Source: Rhodospirillales bacterium
GTDB taxonomy: Bacteria; Pseudomonadota; Alphaproteobacteria; Micavibrionales; Micavibrionaceae
Assembly (NCBI GenBank): GCA_020638295.1
Contig: JACKIU010000001.1
Coordinates: forward strand, 1 to 64,000
Direction of reading: 5' to 3'
DNA: 64,000 nucleotides
In this document: piece by piece, positions 34,857-44,424 of the stretch
Layout of the letters: each line of letters begins with the position of its first letter
Numbering within the stretch: the first letter of the stretch is position 1
Made by a program: the position numbers and the translations under genes
Notes under the pieces: model-generated
What the model was told of the DNA's origin: nothing
Seen by the model: the letters and a program-made list of their open reading frames with translations, nothing else
The model's database searches: none

Positions 34857-35035
34857 TTTTCACACCCTCTTGTTGTTTGTTCCTTGCGTATACCCTTTTA
34901 TTGACGGGCCTGATGTTCTTTGTTTAAATGCCCAGCCTTGTTTACTTACATAAGAGTATAAAGTTCAGAGCTTAAAAAAAACTTAACTTGGCGGCGCGAG
35001 CCGAGCGGCTTATTGCATGGCCTGACTGAAATATT

Positions 35036-35064
35036 TTGACTAAATGTGAATTTTTTCCTATAAT
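35036..35064 (+). promoter_or_regulatory. strong sigma-70 promoter upstream of leuC
   Basis: TTGACT (35036-35041), a 17-nt spacer and a perfect TATAAT (35059-35064). Transcription should start near 35071, about 330 nt before the leuC start. Confidence 0.75.
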
Positions 35065-35100
35065 GGATCATTTTAGACCTAACGGTAAGACGGACGAAAG

Positions 35101-35301
35101 ATGCCACGAATACAAACAACAGACACCAGGATGAACATTGTTTCCTTTTCCAAAGGGAAGGGCCTTCTTCTTCGCGTAAAAGGGACCTCCCCCCTCCCCC
35201 CTCTGAAATTGAAAAACAAAGTGATGAACCCGAAACACCCCTATAAAAACAAAGGCTTAGGGAACGGTTCTCAGCGCATTTCCGGAAAGGCACACGCATG
35301 A
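35101..35301 (+). CDS. possible leader ORF (66 aa) before leuC
   Basis: The ORF begins 30 nt after the predicted transcription start, behind GACGAAAG. Its product is basic, and residues about 22-24 are three consecutive Leu codons (CTTCTTCTT). That would suit a leucine attenuator, but no clear terminator follows. The composition is also compatible with non-coding or repeat-derived sequence. I include it only because of the promoter and the Leu run. Confidence 0.25.
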   Translation: MPRIQTTDTRMNIVSFSKGKGLLLRVKGTSPLPPLKLKNKVMNPKHPYKNKGLGNGSQRISGKAHA

Positions 35302-35321
35302 ACCCCCGTACGCCACACCAG

Positions 35322-35391
35322 CTGTCACCCCGGCGCAGGCCTGGGTCTTGCAAGACGCAATTTAAAGATTCCGGCCTTCGCCGGAATGACG
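35322..35391. repeat. family C repeat directly before leuC
   Basis: It starts CTGTCACCCCGGCGCAGGCC and ends CCGGCCTTCGCCGGAATGACGG, with a strong inner hairpin. Its right edge runs into GGAG at 35391-35394, the ribosome-binding site of leuC. Confidence 0.8.
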
Positions 35392-35401
35392 GAGTTTTGT
35401 T

Positions 35402-36811
35402 ATGAAGCCCCGTACGTTATTCGAAAAAATCTGGGATGATCATGTTGTCGACCGTCAGGAAGACGGGACGTGTTTGATTTATATCGACCGGCATCTGGTG
35501 CATGAAGTCACCTCTCCACAGGCGTTTGAGGGCTTGCGCATGGCCGGGCGCGGCGTGCGGCGCACCGAAAACACGCTGGCGGTGATGGATCACAACGTGC
35601 CGACCACGGATCGCAGTCAGCCGATTGAGCAGGAAGACAGCCGCATACAGATTGAAACGTTACGTAGGAACTGCGAGGAATTTGGCGTCACCTTGTTCGA
35701 TCTGACCGATACGCGTCAGGGCATTGTACATATTATCGGGCCGGAGCAAGGTTTTACCCTGCCCGGCATGACGATTGTCTGCGGGGATTCCCACACCTCG
35801 ACGCATGGGGCGTTTGGCGCGCTGGCTTTCGGGATTGGGACGTCGGAGGTTGAGCATGTACTCGCCACCCAGACTTTGCTGCAAAAACCGGCCAAAACAA
35901 TGCGCATTACCGTGAATGGGGCGCTTGGGCCCTTTGTGACGGCGAAAGATATGATTTTGGCGATTATCGGGAAAATCGGCACGGCGGGCGGCACGGGCTA
36001 CGTGATTGAATATGCAGGAGAAGCCGTGCGCAACCTTTCCATGGAAGGGCGGATGACAATCTGCAACATGTCGATTGAGGCCGGGGCGCGCGCCGGCATG
36101 ATCGCGCCGGATGAGACGACGTTTGAGTATATCAAGGGGCGTCCGCTGGCGCCTAAGGGCGAAGCGTTTGACAAGGCGGTTGCGTATTGGAAGACTCTGC
36201 CCGGTGATGAAGGCGCGACGCATGACAAAGAAGTGGTTCTGGAGGCTGCTGACATCGCACCAACCCTGACATGGGGAACAACGCCCGAGGATGTGGTGGC
36301 GATTACCGGATGCGTCCCCTCCCCGGATGATTTTTCTGATCCGAATAAACGCGCGTCGGTGAAGCGGATGCTGGAGTACATGGGGCTTAAACCGGGTACT
36401 AAGATGACCGATATCCCGGTCGATAAGGTGTTTATCGGCTCCTGCACCAATGCGCGGATCGAGGATTTGCGCGAGGTTACGCGAATTGCGGAAGGCCGAA
36501 AAGTTGCCGAGGGCGTGGAAGCGATGATTGTGCCGGGTTCGGGCCTTGTAAAGGCTAGGGCCGAGGAAGAAGGTCTTGCCGATATTTTGAAAAAGGCAGG
36601 CTTTGACTGGCGCGAGCCGGGCTGTTCTATGTGTCTGGGGATGAACCCGGACCAGCTCAAGCCCGGAGAACGCTGCGCCTCGACCTCAAACCGCAACTTC
36701 GAAGGCCGTCAAGGCAAAGGCGGACGGACGCATCTGCTGTCGCCTGCGATGGCGGCGGCGGCGGCCATTACCGGTAAACTGACGGATGTTAGGGAGATAG
36801 AGGCCTTATAG
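35402..36811 (+). CDS. leuC: LeuC, isopropylmalate isomerase large subunit
   Basis: LeuC with LeuD converts 2-isopropylmalate to 3-isopropylmalate in leucine biosynthesis. The [4Fe-4S] ligands are visible as Cys348 ([11 protein letters not shown]) and Cys408 and Cys411 (CSMCLG). The N-terminal [10 protein letters not shown] and the [26 protein letters not shown] stretch are typical. Length is 469 residues. The ATG at 35402 has GGAG 7 nt upstream, taken from the edge of a repeat. leuD is 2.8 kb downstream, separated by four unrelated genes. Confidence 0.97.
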   Translation: MKPRTLFEKIWDDHVVDRQEDGTCLIYIDRHLVHEVTSPQAFEGLRMAGRGVRRTENTLAVMDHNVPTTDRSQPIEQEDSRIQIETLRRNCEEFGVTLFDLTDTRQGIVHIIGPEQGFTLPGMTIVCGDSHTSTHGAFGALAFGIGTSEVEHVLATQTLLQKPAKTMRITVNGALGPFVTAKDMILAIIGKIGTAGGTGYVIEYAGEAVRNLSMEGRMTICNMSIEAGARAGMIAPDETTFEYIKGRPLAPKGEAFDKAVAYWKTLPGDEGATHDKEVVLEAADIAPTLTWGTTPEDVVAITGCVPSPDDFSDPNKRASVKRMLEYMGLKPGTKMTDIPVDKVFIGSCTNARIEDLREVTRIAEGRKVAEGVEAMIVPGSGLVKARAEEEGLADILKKAGFDWREPGCSMCLGMNPDQLKPGERCASTSNRNFEGRQGKGGRTHLLSPAMAAAAAITGKLTDVREIEAL

Positions 36812-36868
36812 AGTTGACATAACCATCGCCCTCTGTTATTTCAAGAAACGAAAGGCAGGAAATGGTTT

Positions 36869-37741
36869 ATGAGCGCTGTGGCCAATCGAAATTCGTACAC
36901 TAACCACCATCATCGAAAGGGTGTCCTTTTTGCGGCAGCACAGCCTGTTGTGGCCACCAATAATATGAGAACTCATGGCGTTGAACTGCTGGCGCGCATG
37001 CGGCAACCTAACGGCGCTGTTTTGACGCCTGACAAGTTCATGTCCGGACGCGACCCTCAATACGATTTACAGATGCTCTGGAATGCCTGCTGTTTTATAC
37101 AAACACTTCCGGACAGCGGTATCCCTCTTGATACCCTGGCAGAAAATTTCTTTATCAGCTTCAATCTGCATCCTAATACAATCGTTGCGCACTCCCCTGA
37201 TCGATTGACCGAAATTGTGCAGCTTTTGGGAATTCCACCAGAACTCGTTCAGTTTGAATTGCTTGAACATCCATATCCCGGAATGACAGGCGATCTCATC
37301 GTTGACCGCTTAAAAACGTTTCGGGACAGAGGTCATTTGGTGGTTATGGATGATTACACAGACACCAATGCACAAAACCGACGCCTGAGGGCACTTTTTG
37401 AAGCCAAGGCCATTACCGGCCTTAAACTCGACCGACCCCTTATTGACGATCTCATGGAAGGACGAAAAGTGCCTTTTAAGCGTTTGCTTCGGCGATGTGC
37501 GAGCGGAGACTTTAAAATTGTCGCCGAACAGACCAAAAACAGGAAGGAGGCTGCGCACATAAACCAGATATTCGAAGATTTGGGAATACAAAATATTCTC
37601 CATCAATCCTTTGCTTTCGGATATCCTACTCCGTTTGAAAGCCCCAGAAATGTAATAGTGATGCACCGCCAATGCGGTGGAGGAGACAAACCATTAAATC
37701 GGAAAGCCGAGCACCTCCCCGTTCACGAGTTGGTCGCATAA
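36869..37741 (+). CDS. EAL-domain protein, possible c-di-GMP phosphodiesterase
   Basis: EAL proteins hydrolyse c-di-GMP. The family positions are mostly kept: E39 in GVELLARMR (EAL variant ELL), N99 in FFISFNLHP, E130, D161-D162 in VVMDDYTD, K186 in GLKLDRP, E220 in IVAEQTKN and Q246. The DDFG loop is altered to DDYT, which leaves activity open. There is no sensory domain or membrane segment; the whole 290-residue chain is EAL. The ATG follows GGCAGGAAAT. It sits 57 nt after leuC, apart from leucine metabolism, next to an HD-GYP-like gene 400 nt away. Confidence 0.8.
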   Translation: MSAVANRNSYTNHHHRKGVLFAAAQPVVATNNMRTHGVELLARMRQPNGAVLTPDKFMSGRDPQYDLQMLWNACCFIQTLPDSGIPLDTLAENFFISFNLHPNTIVAHSPDRLTEIVQLLGIPPELVQFELLEHPYPGMTGDLIVDRLKTFRDRGHLVVMDDYTDTNAQNRRLRALFEAKAITGLKLDRPLIDDLMEGRKVPFKRLLRRCASGDFKIVAEQTKNRKEAAHINQIFEDLGIQNILHQSFAFGYPTPFESPRNVIVMHRQCGGGDKPLNRKAEHLPVHELVA

Positions 37742-37752
37742 AATGTCTTTTT

Positions 37753-38055
37753 TTAAAATTCGAGGCGGAACTGTACGCCTGCGGACGGAGAAATCCGGTT
37801 TAAATCGTCGGCCAGAGATGAATTCGCACTGTTGTCATGCTCGACCTTGGCATTGGTCACAAACAGCTCCAGCATCCCTTCTTCTTCATCAGAACCGGCA
37901 AAAGGCATGATCAGCTTTTTGTGGTCTTCATGAAACGATATGCTGCGCTCAGGCGGTATTTCCGATCCCTGATAGGTGTCTAATTCTCCGGCCTGTGTGC
38001 GCATACATAATATCAGACAGGCCAGAACCGTGAATATTCCGGTCCAGTTTTTCAT
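37753..38055 (-). CDS. small exported protein of unknown function (100 aa)
   Basis: From ATG 38055 the product has a signal peptide (core WTGIFTVLACLILCM, cleavage near TQA-G). A short acidic mature part of about 75 residues ends in FRLEF, which could be a beta-strand. No family is recognised. The frame is open to 38121, but that extension has no ribosome-binding site, and 38055 is preceded by GGGGCAAAACAA. It lies on the minus strand between the EAL and HD genes. Confidence 0.55.
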   Translation of the reverse strand: MKNWTGIFTVLACLILCMRTQAGELDTYQGSEIPPERSISFHEDHKKLIMPFAGSDEEEGMLELFVTNAKVEHDNSANSSLADDLNRISPSAGVQFRLEF

Positions 38056-38140
38056 TTGTTTTGCCCCAGTTTTATGATTTTGTAACGCAGCAAATAAACC
38101 CAAGCATATCGAAATATACATAAAATTTTATTAAAATACT

Positions 38141-38863
38141 ATGGAAAAAGGACTTTTTATTCATTTTGACTTTGATTTTGCAACGGATGAGACATGCCAA
38201 ACCGTGTTCAAACCGTTTATCGAGGAAGAATTGGCCAGGCTAGCCGCCTATGATGCACAGCGCCAAGATACGACCGATTGGGATATCACCTATATTTTCC
38301 ATGAACATGCACAGCGCGTAGCAGAAAACATCTATCGCACCTGTCTGGCCCTGGGAATGAGCGAGGCAGACGCGAATACGATGCGCTGGGCGGTGCTGCC
38401 ACACGATATCGGCAAGCGCCTGTTGCCCGTCGATCTGTGGGATCAGGAGGAAAAACCTTCGGGGCGAGTCAAAAAAGTGCGCCGGTTACATACGTTGCTG
38501 GGTGCGCAGATCGTTGAAGAAATGTTCCCGGATATTGACCATCCGTTCAAAGACCTGATGATCGAGATTATGCGCTATCACCATGAGCAAATGGACGGGT
38601 GCGGCCCGCATGAAGCGCCCGGCGATCAACTCTCCACCGCCGTAAGGCTAGTGGCGATTGTCGAGGCCTATGACGGCTGGCGGATCTGGCGGCCGCATTT
38701 TGGCGACCGTGATATTTCTCCGCCCGGCGTGCTGAAGCGAATGCGTGAGGAAAAAGGGGCGGAGATTTTTGACATGGACCTGTTCGAAGTCTTTGCAAAG
38801 GTGATGATGGATGATTATAAGAAGGGCAGGATATACAAAAATAGAGATACAAACATGTCATGA
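38141..38863 (+). CDS. HD-domain protein resembling HD-GYP phosphodiesterases
   Basis: The order of motifs is that of HD-GYP proteins: FHEHAQRVAENIY, the HD pair in LPHDIGKRL, a His in RRLHTLLGA, then YHHEQMDGCGPHEAPG and a late AIVEAYDGW. The GYP triplet itself reads GPH, so the canonical signature is degenerate. Metal ligands are kept, so hydrolysis of c-di-GMP or a related nucleotide is plausible but unproven. Length is 240 residues without a signal peptide. The stop overlaps the next gene as ATGA, so the two are translationally coupled. Confidence 0.75.
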   Translation: MEKGLFIHFDFDFATDETCQTVFKPFIEEELARLAAYDAQRQDTTDWDITYIFHEHAQRVAENIYRTCLALGMSEADANTMRWAVLPHDIGKRLLPVDLWDQEEKPSGRVKKVRRLHTLLGAQIVEEMFPDIDHPFKDLMIEIMRYHHEQMDGCGPHEAPGDQLSTAVRLVAIVEAYDGWRIWRPHFGDRDISPPGVLKRMREEKGAEIFDMDLFEVFAKVMMDDYKKGRIYKNRDTNMS

Positions 38864-39606
38864 TTAAATTTGTCACCCGTACCATTCTTTTTATATTGTT
38901 CTTTTTTACCACTGTGCCTGGCATATTTGCACAGGAACAAGGACAACCTGCCCCGACCCCAAAAGAGGTTTTTTTGGCTGCCTGGGAAGAGAATCAAAAG
39001 AATTTGCCGACAACTGTGATTTTCGAAAAGACTGCAGAACCTGGCGTTTATAATTACGAAACCACCGTTTTTCCTTATAAAGGAAAACTCAAAGTCCTGA
39101 ATATCGTTATCAGCAAGGATCTGGACTATTACAATTACGACCTTGATCTGGACGATGCTTTGATCGGCCTGGCGGAAGTCGAGCTTTTGGATGTGGATAA
39201 GGATTTTCGCGATCGTATTTATTACAGTTACAACCTTTGGAATGAACAGAATTTCCTGTTTTCCAAAGCTGAAGGCGGGGAATGGCTCAGCGACGCACAA
39301 TGGGAAGAAAACCATCAGGACAGCGCCCAGAATAGCAGCGCATGTGCAGCCCCTTCTCCTTCTGCGAAATACAAAAAGTTATTATCGGATTTGTTGCCGA
39401 TCTTTATTTTCCTGCTCATCATTATCCCGCTTATCCTATGGTCGCGTAGATTGCAAAAAAGGCAGATCGCGAAATACGACTTGTCTATGGAACGGCAAAA
39501 AGAGTCGATTGAAGAACAAAAACGCGGTCTTGAAATTGCCGAACAATCTCTGGCACTTGAAAAAAAGCAAATTGAGCTGTTGCAAAAATTAACAGAGAAA
39601 AAATAG
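38860..39606 (+). CDS. membrane-anchored coiled-coil protein, unknown function (248 aa)
   Basis: It has a signal peptide (core [16 protein letters not shown]), then a periplasmic domain of about 140 residues with many Asp/Tyr. One membrane segment follows at about 174-193 ([17 protein letters not shown]), then a cytoplasmic coiled coil ([18 protein letters not shown]). The topology suggests a sensor or scaffold linking periplasm to cytoplasm. It overlaps the HD gene by 4 nt and precedes leuD by 5 nt, so it belongs to the same transcript. No family is recognised. Confidence 0.7.
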   Translation: MIKFVTRTILFILFFFTTVPGIFAQEQGQPAPTPKEVFLAAWEENQKNLPTTVIFEKTAEPGVYNYETTVFPYKGKLKVLNIVISKDLDYYNYDLDLDDALIGLAEVELLDVDKDFRDRIYYSYNLWNEQNFLFSKAEGGEWLSDAQWEENHQDSAQNSSACAAPSPSAKYKKLLSDLLPIFIFLLIIIPLILWSRRLQKRQIAKYDLSMERQKESIEEQKRGLEIAEQSLALEKKQIELLQKLTEKK

Positions 39607-39611
39607 GCATC

Positions 39612-40217
39612 ATGGAAAAATTTAGTACACTTAAGGCCATTGCTGTGCCGTTGGAGATGATGAATGTCGATACGGATATCATCATCCCAAAGCAGTTTCT
39701 CAAGACCGTGAAACGCACGGGGCTGGGGGTGAGCGCGTTTTATAACATTCGCTATGACGATGACGGTGCTCCCCTGCCCGACTTTGTGCTCAACAAACCG
39801 GAATATAAGAACGCGCAGATTTTGATTACCGGTGAGAATTTCGGCTGCGGCTCCAGCCGTGAACACGCTCCATGGGCCTTGCTGGATATGGGGTTTCGCT
39901 GCATCATCGCGCCGTCTTTTGCCGATATTTTCTTCAATAACAGCTTTAAAAACGGGATTTTGCCGATTGCCCTGCCCCGGGATCAGGTGGAGCAGTTGAT
40001 GGACAGCGCCAAGAACGACCCGGATGGAGAGATTGAAATCGACCTTGAAAAACAAACGATTACGCGCGGCAACAAGTTTCGTTTTGAATTTGAGATCGAT
40101 CCTTTCCGCAAACATTGCCTGTTGAACGGGCTGGATGATATCGGGCTGACGCTGGAAAAATCGGCGGCGATTGATGCCTTTGAAGAAAAACGCAGCCAAG
40201 AGCAGCCCTGGGCTTAA
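39612..40217 (+). CDS. leuD: LeuD, isopropylmalate isomerase small subunit
   Basis: LeuD pairs with LeuC in leucine biosynthesis. Family features are [30 protein letters not shown] and [17 protein letters not shown]. Length is 201 residues. The start is 5 nt after the coiled-coil gene. The next gene, a pyruvyl-transferase-like gene, most likely begins at 40228 after the leuD stop, while leuB follows it. Confidence 0.97.
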   Translation: MEKFSTLKAIAVPLEMMNVDTDIIIPKQFLKTVKRTGLGVSAFYNIRYDDDGAPLPDFVLNKPEYKNAQILITGENFGCGSSREHAPWALLDMGFRCIIAPSFADIFFNNSFKNGILPIALPRDQVEQLMDSAKNDPDGEIEIDLEKQTITRGNKFRFEFEIDPFRKHCLLNGLDDIGLTLEKSAAIDAFEEKRSQEQPWA

Positions 40218-40227
40218 GAGAAAAAAC

Positions 40228-41037
40228 ATGCCGATTAAGCTTTATTGGTCCGGCGGTAACCGGAATGAAATCAATTTCGGCGATAGTATTTCCCCCCTGA
40301 TTGTTGAACTGCTGGCCAGTAGGTCCGTGACCTATGCCGACATTCCGGCGTGCGACATCGTTTCTATCGGCAGCGTTCTGGGCAAGGTTTCGAAAAAAGC
40401 ATGGAAACGGTTATTCACATTGCGGTTTGGAAAGATCGCGGTTTGGGGATCAGGGGCTTTCTCTACGGCGCATCTTGGTCCAAACAGCCTTCTCAACCTT
40501 CAAGCACTGCGCGGGACTTACACCCGCGATGCGATGGGCGCGCCTTTGGACACCCCGCTGGGGGACCCCGGCTTGCTGCTCAACAGGTTTGATATCCCTT
40601 CGCGGCAAAAGCGTTATCGCTGGGGGATTATCCCGCATATTCACAATTACAATTCGGAAGCTCTCAAGCAGCTTTGTGATGCAACCCCCGGCGCGCAGGT
40701 CATTGACCTGACGCAGCCTGACCTCTTTGAAACAATGGCCCGGATACGCAATTGTGATTTTATCATTTCAACAAGCCTGCATGGCCTGATTGCTGCGGAT
40801 TCATGGGGGATTCCCAATGTCTGGCTGCGCGTACGGGACAATTTTCATACATCAGACTGGAAGTTTCTCGATTACTTTTCAGCTGTTAACCGTGCTGAGA
40901 CAGCGCCGATTACAATCGAAAACATAAAAGATCAAAACCTTATATCTCTTGAAAATAAGCTGACAAACCCGGATATGCCCCTTATAAACCAGATCAACAC
41001 TACGCTTGAACGCGCGTTTAAAAACACAGGACTGTAA
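40228..41037 (+). CDS. polysaccharide pyruvyl transferase-family protein
   Basis: The family adds pyruvate ketals to wall or capsule sugars. Visible features are an N-terminal NFGDSISPLIVELL, a GSVLGKVSKKAW loop, and the C-terminal IISTSLHGLIAADSWGIP signature. From ATG 40228 the product has 269 residues, and GAGAAAAAAC precedes it. The frame is open to 40171 inside leuD. It lies between leuD and leuB with 3 nt to leuB, so it is carried within the leucine operon. Sugar specificity cannot be inferred. Confidence 0.82.
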   Translation: MPIKLYWSGGNRNEINFGDSISPLIVELLASRSVTYADIPACDIVSIGSVLGKVSKKAWKRLFTLRFGKIAVWGSGAFSTAHLGPNSLLNLQALRGTYTRDAMGAPLDTPLGDPGLLLNRFDIPSRQKRYRWGIIPHIHNYNSEALKQLCDATPGAQVIDLTQPDLFETMARIRNCDFIISTSLHGLIAADSWGIPNVWLRVRDNFHTSDWKFLDYFSAVNRAETAPITIENIKDQNLISLENKLTNPDMPLINQINTTLERAFKNTGL

Positions 41038-41040
41038 AAA

Positions 41041-42144
41041 ATGACACAGACACTTGTAATATTGCCCGGGGATGGAATTGGACCGGAAATCATCGGTGAG
41101 GCGTTGAAAGTCATTGAATGGGCGCAGGAGCATGCCGAGCTGGATATTGCGTTGGAGCATGATTTGATCGGCGGGCAGGCCTATGACGCATATGGCGCGC
41201 CCTTTGCCGATACAACGCTGGAAAAATGCCGTAACGCGGACGCCATCCTGATGGGCAGTGTCGGCGGCCCCGCTTGGGACGGCGTGGATTACGATAAACG
41301 GCCGGAGGCGGGTTTGCTGCGTTTGCGCAAGGAACTCGATTTGTTTGCCAATTTGCGGCCGGCGATAGTGTTTGACGCGTTGGTCGATGCGTCGTCGTTG
41401 AAGCCTGAGATTGTAAAGGGTTTGGATATATTGATTGTCCGCGAGTTGACCGGCGGGGTGTATTTCGGGAACCCTCGCGGAATTGAGGATTTAGGGAACG
41501 GGCAGCGGCGCGGGTTTAACACGCAAGTCTACACGACCGGCGAAATTCAACGGATCGGCCGCGTGGCGTTTGAGCTGGCGCGTAAGCGTTCCAATCGCGT
41601 CACCTCGGCGGAAAAAGCCAATGTCATGGAGAGCGGCAAGCTCTGGCGGGAAGAGATTACGGCGCTGCATGCCTCCGATTACACGGATGTGGAATTAGAA
41701 CATATGTATGCGGATAATTGCGCGATGCAGCTGTGCCGCTGTCCGCGCCAGTTTGACGTGATTGTGACGGATAATTTGTTTGGCGATATTTTGAGCGACG
41801 AGGCGGCGATGCTGACCGGGTCTTTGGGCATGTTGCCGTCGGCCTCGCTGGGCGCGCCGGGCGTACCGGGGCTGTATGAACCGGCGCATGGGTCCGCGCC
41901 GGACATTGCCGGGCAGAACAAAGCCAACCCGCTGGCGACGATTTTGAGCCTGTCGATGGCGCTGCGTTATTCATTGGAGCGCGCGGACCTTGCCGATTTG
42001 ATTGAGCAGAGCGTGAGGGCTGTGCTGGATTCAGGCGCTCGCACGGCGGATATTATGAGCGAAGGATTCCGGGAGGTTTCGACATCCGATATGGGCGATG
42101 CGTTGGTCGCCCGGCTTTCGAAAGCGCAGGCCGCGGCGGCTTAA
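41041..42144 (+). CDS. leuB: LeuB, 3-isopropylmalate dehydrogenase
   Basis: LeuB oxidises and decarboxylates 3-isopropylmalate to 2-oxoisocaproate using NAD. Visible features are [28 protein letters not shown], the [13 protein letters not shown] segment, [15 protein letters not shown] and [18 protein letters not shown]. Length is 367 residues. The ATG comes 3 nt after the preceding gene. It is the last gene of the leu region, and a repeat and a terminator follow. Confidence 0.97.
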   Translation: MTQTLVILPGDGIGPEIIGEALKVIEWAQEHAELDIALEHDLIGGQAYDAYGAPFADTTLEKCRNADAILMGSVGGPAWDGVDYDKRPEAGLLRLRKELDLFANLRPAIVFDALVDASSLKPEIVKGLDILIVRELTGGVYFGNPRGIEDLGNGQRRGFNTQVYTTGEIQRIGRVAFELARKRSNRVTSAEKANVMESGKLWREEITALHASDYTDVELEHMYADNCAMQLCRCPRQFDVIVTDNLFGDILSDEAAMLTGSLGMLPSASLGAPGVPGLYEPAHGSAPDIAGQNKANPLATILSLSMALRYSLERADLADLIEQSVRAVLDSGARTADIMSEGFREVSTSDMGDALVARLSKAQAAAA

Positions 42145-42150
42145 AATACC

Positions 42151-42290
42151 CGTCATTGCGAGGAACGCAGTGACAAAGCAATCCACCACACTGTGCATCC
42201 TAACGAAAGTCAGGATCTACCGATGGATATCCTAAATCAAGTTTGGGATGCATTCTTTTGGATTGCTTCGCCTTCGGCTCGCAATGACGT
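42151..42290. repeat. family A palindromic repeat with long inner hairpin, after leuB
   Basis: It begins CGTCATTGCGAGGAACGC...AAGCAATCC and ends GGATTGCTTCGCC...GCTCGCAATGACG. About 60 nt of extra sequence lie between the half-units, including GCATCCTAAC and GTTTGGGATGC. It is the longest copy seen here. Confidence 0.85.
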
Positions 42291-42300
42291 AGAGCGCATA

Positions 42301-42331
42301 AAAAAGCCCGGACGCGAGGACCGGGCTTTTT
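42301..42331. terminator. bidirectional intrinsic terminator between leuB and the pilin gene
   Basis: AAAAAGCCCGG (42301-42311) pairs perfectly with CCGGGCTTTTT (42321-42331). It can end transcripts from both leuB (plus) and the pilin gene (minus). Confidence 0.9.
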
Positions 42332-42352
42332 GTTGATTTTTATTTTTAGGCC

Positions 42353-43099
42353 TTAGAGACGGTAGGCGATCGCGCAAGATGAGTCACCGGCAGCTTGGTC
42401 GTATGCCCGCGGCACACCAGCGCCGTCACAGCTAGCCGTTGTATCACCCAGTATAGAGCCTGAGCCGGCGATCCCGTCATCCAGACGACGGTCGATATTC
42501 GCAGCCTGTTGACCGGTCAGACCGCCACCATCGGCGGCAACAGCTCCAACTGAGCCGTTGTGCACCAAATAGACCCCAGGACGGAATTCGCCGGCGGCAA
42601 AGCCTACCATGCCGCCCGCACGGGTATCCCCGACAAGAAAACCACCTTCAATAGAAGACGTTGGGTTGGTCACCCCAAATTCGGGGGTCGTGCCGTCATT
42701 AGAACCATCCATTGATGAAATGTAACCGGCAGCCAGCAACTGACCAAAGAAAAACACGGTTTCATCGTTACCGGCTGCGCCACCGACAACACCGTCAATG
42801 ATGCCGGCGTTTGCTCCTGCACCATTGGCACAAGCAGGAATATTCACACAGTTGGCAATGCGTGTTGTTGCCGTGCCCATATCCCCAGGAAGGGCGTTGA
42901 ACTGGTTGCGGAAGTCGTTATAGGCCGCGCCGAGCCCTTCCATCTCACCGATGGTGGAGGTGATGCGGGCGTTGGTGATCAGTTCCTGACCTTTCAAGAT
43001 CCCCCCGATCAACAGACCGATGATGATCATCACGACCGCAAGTTCGACGAGGGTAAAACCCTGCTCGTCCTTGCGCATTGTTTGTAAAGTTGTTTGCAT
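42353..43099 (-). CDS. type IV prepilin-like major pilin/pseudopilin
   Basis: The prepilin signature is KDEQGFTLVELAVVMIIIG: cleavage after Gly, methylation of Phe, and Glu at +5. The start at 43099 has AAAGGAG at ideal spacing and gives 248 residues; the frame is open to 43126. After the helix, residues form a Gly/Asn/Thr-rich globular domain, and the last 30 residues contain Cys that may form a disulfide (near ASCDG and SSCA). It lies at the downstream end of the pilus gene cluster, separated by 233 nt from an AraC-type gene, so it probably has its own promoter and high expression. Confidence 0.88.
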   Translation of the reverse strand: MQTTLQTMRKDEQGFTLVELAVVMIIIGLLIGGILKGQELITNARITSTIGEMEGLGAAYNDFRNQFNALPGDMGTATTRIANCVNIPACANGAGANAGIIDGVVGGAAGNDETVFFFGQLLAAGYISSMDGSNDGTTPEFGVTNPTSSIEGGFLVGDTRAGGMVGFAAGEFRPGVYLVHNGSVGAVAADGGGLTGQQAANIDRRLDDGIAGSGSILGDTTASCDGAGVPRAYDQAAGDSSCAIAYRL

Positions 43100-43332
43100 T
43101 GTAAAAATCTCCTTTAATGAAAGCAAAAGATAAATGTTTTAGGCGAGATGATTTGATCCAGAATCCCCCGATTCAAATCATGTGAAATAGTATACACACA
43201 TCCGCCCGTAAAAACAGTCCCTATGGCTTCAGGATCGCCCGGATTTGATAAATATTTTGTTAATAACACCAACCACTTGCGCTCAATGTACGTTTTAATA
43301 TCCTTATTAAAACAAACTGATCAATTTGTGTT

Positions 43333-44397
43333 TTAAGAAGGTTTTTTGCGGTATTGGCTGGGCGGCTGACTTGTCAGATCTTTAAACACCCGATTAAAGG
43401 ATGGCAGCGAGTTAAAGCCGACATCTCTGGCAATCGTCTGAATTGTTGCATTGGTTTCGCGCAGCAGGCGTTTTGCATCTTCGATCCGGTATTCGTTCAT
43501 CAATTGTGGAAACGATTTTTGAAAATGCACATTGATGACCTTTGAAACCAGCGTTTCGGATGTTTCGCATTCGCGGGCGAGGTCGGCGCGAGAATAGGTC
43601 GGCTCCTGATAGACCTTTTCGTATTGTAACAGCCCCTCGATTTTTTCGGCCAGCGCCTGTTCCTCAGTGCTCAGGCTCTCAGGGGCTGCGGATGCCTGTG
43701 ACGCCCCGGTTTGCGCGCGGGGAATGATCCGCAGCAGGCTGGTACTGACCAGATAAGCAAAGCCGATGCCGAGGATATTGCGCAACATCAGAGCTTCGTC
43801 GGGTGAAATATATTTGGTCAGGCTGAGCAACATAGCAAGCAGGAAGAGCGCATTGAGCACAATCAGAGAGAAGATCAGCCAATAGCGTTCTTTACCGAAT
43901 TTTTGACGGTGGAGGGTTTTCATCAGCTCTTTTTTGCTGAAAATCACCAAAAGACTGATGGTTCCGGCCATCAAACCCGTCACTTTCAGAAGCTCGTGCG
44001 TGGATTCGCAGCTTTTGAAATCTTCACAGCCCATCGCGGCATCGACGGAGAGAACCGAGAGTATGAAACTTAAAGGGAGCAGCAGCAGCACCCAATAATC
44101 GCGCAACGGCGGCGCTCTGGTCATATCGGCGAGCTGAACAACCAGCAGGACGCTTAACGGCGGGCCGGAAAACCATAAAAACCACTGCACGAGGAAGTAA
44201 TAATCCCCTTCAAACTGAAGACGGTTTTGCGCCAGATCGGCGGTGAATGCCGCGCCCAGCACCAAAAAATAGACCAGAGGTAAGCCCGCACGCAAAACCA
44301 TGCCCGAGCGCAGCACAATATGCACGATTAAATAGGTGCATTGGATGACGCCAATGAGGGCAAGAATTTCCGGCAGTGAAAAGCTGATCTGATTCAT
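43333..44397 (-). CDS. membrane-anchored AraC-family transcription regulator
   Basis: The N-terminal 225 residues carry about seven hydrophobic segments. The last 110 form an AraC-type DNA-binding domain, with ARECETSETLVSKVINVHF (first HTH) and IQTIARDVGFNSLPSFNRVFK (second HTH). Length is 354 residues. This membrane-plus-AraC layout is found in other bacteria and would sense the membrane or envelope. It lies between the pilin gene and the PilG-like gene on the same strand, 27 nt after the latter. A role in pilin control is inferred from position only. Confidence 0.85.
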   Translation of the reverse strand: MNQISFSLPEILALIGVIQCTYLIVHIVLRSGMVLRAGLPLVYFLVLGAAFTADLAQNRLQFEGDYYFLVQWFLWFSGPPLSVLLVVQLADMTRAPPLRDYWVLLLLPLSFILSVLSVDAAMGCEDFKSCESTHELLKVTGLMAGTISLLVIFSKKELMKTLHRQKFGKERYWLIFSLIVLNALFLLAMLLSLTKYISPDEALMLRNILGIGFAYLVSTSLLRIIPRAQTGASQASAAPESLSTEEQALAEKIEGLLQYEKVYQEPTYSRADLARECETSETLVSKVINVHFQKSFPQLMNEYRIEDAKRLLRETNATIQTIARDVGFNSLPSFNRVFKDLTSQPPSQYRKKPS

Positions 44398-44424
44398 TTT
44401 GCCAGACTAAGACTGCTCCATTCG

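Larger units (their letters stand above)
34857..35401 (+). other. intergenic region with promoter and long leuC leader
   Basis: The first 180 nt are AT-rich with nothing recognised. A strong promoter lies at 35036-35064, followed by about 330 nt of leader. The leader contains a 66-codon ORF (35101-35301) and a family-C repeat (35322-35391) that ends just before leuC. Confidence 0.5.

Noticed and set aside
34946..35353. 135-residue minus-strand ORF
   Set aside because: It is Ser/Gly/Arg-rich and derived from the leader and repeat sequence upstream of leuC, opposite a strong promoter.
39315..40229. 304-residue minus-strand ORF
   Set aside because: It is antisense to leuD and the coiled-coil gene, which have clear functions or features.
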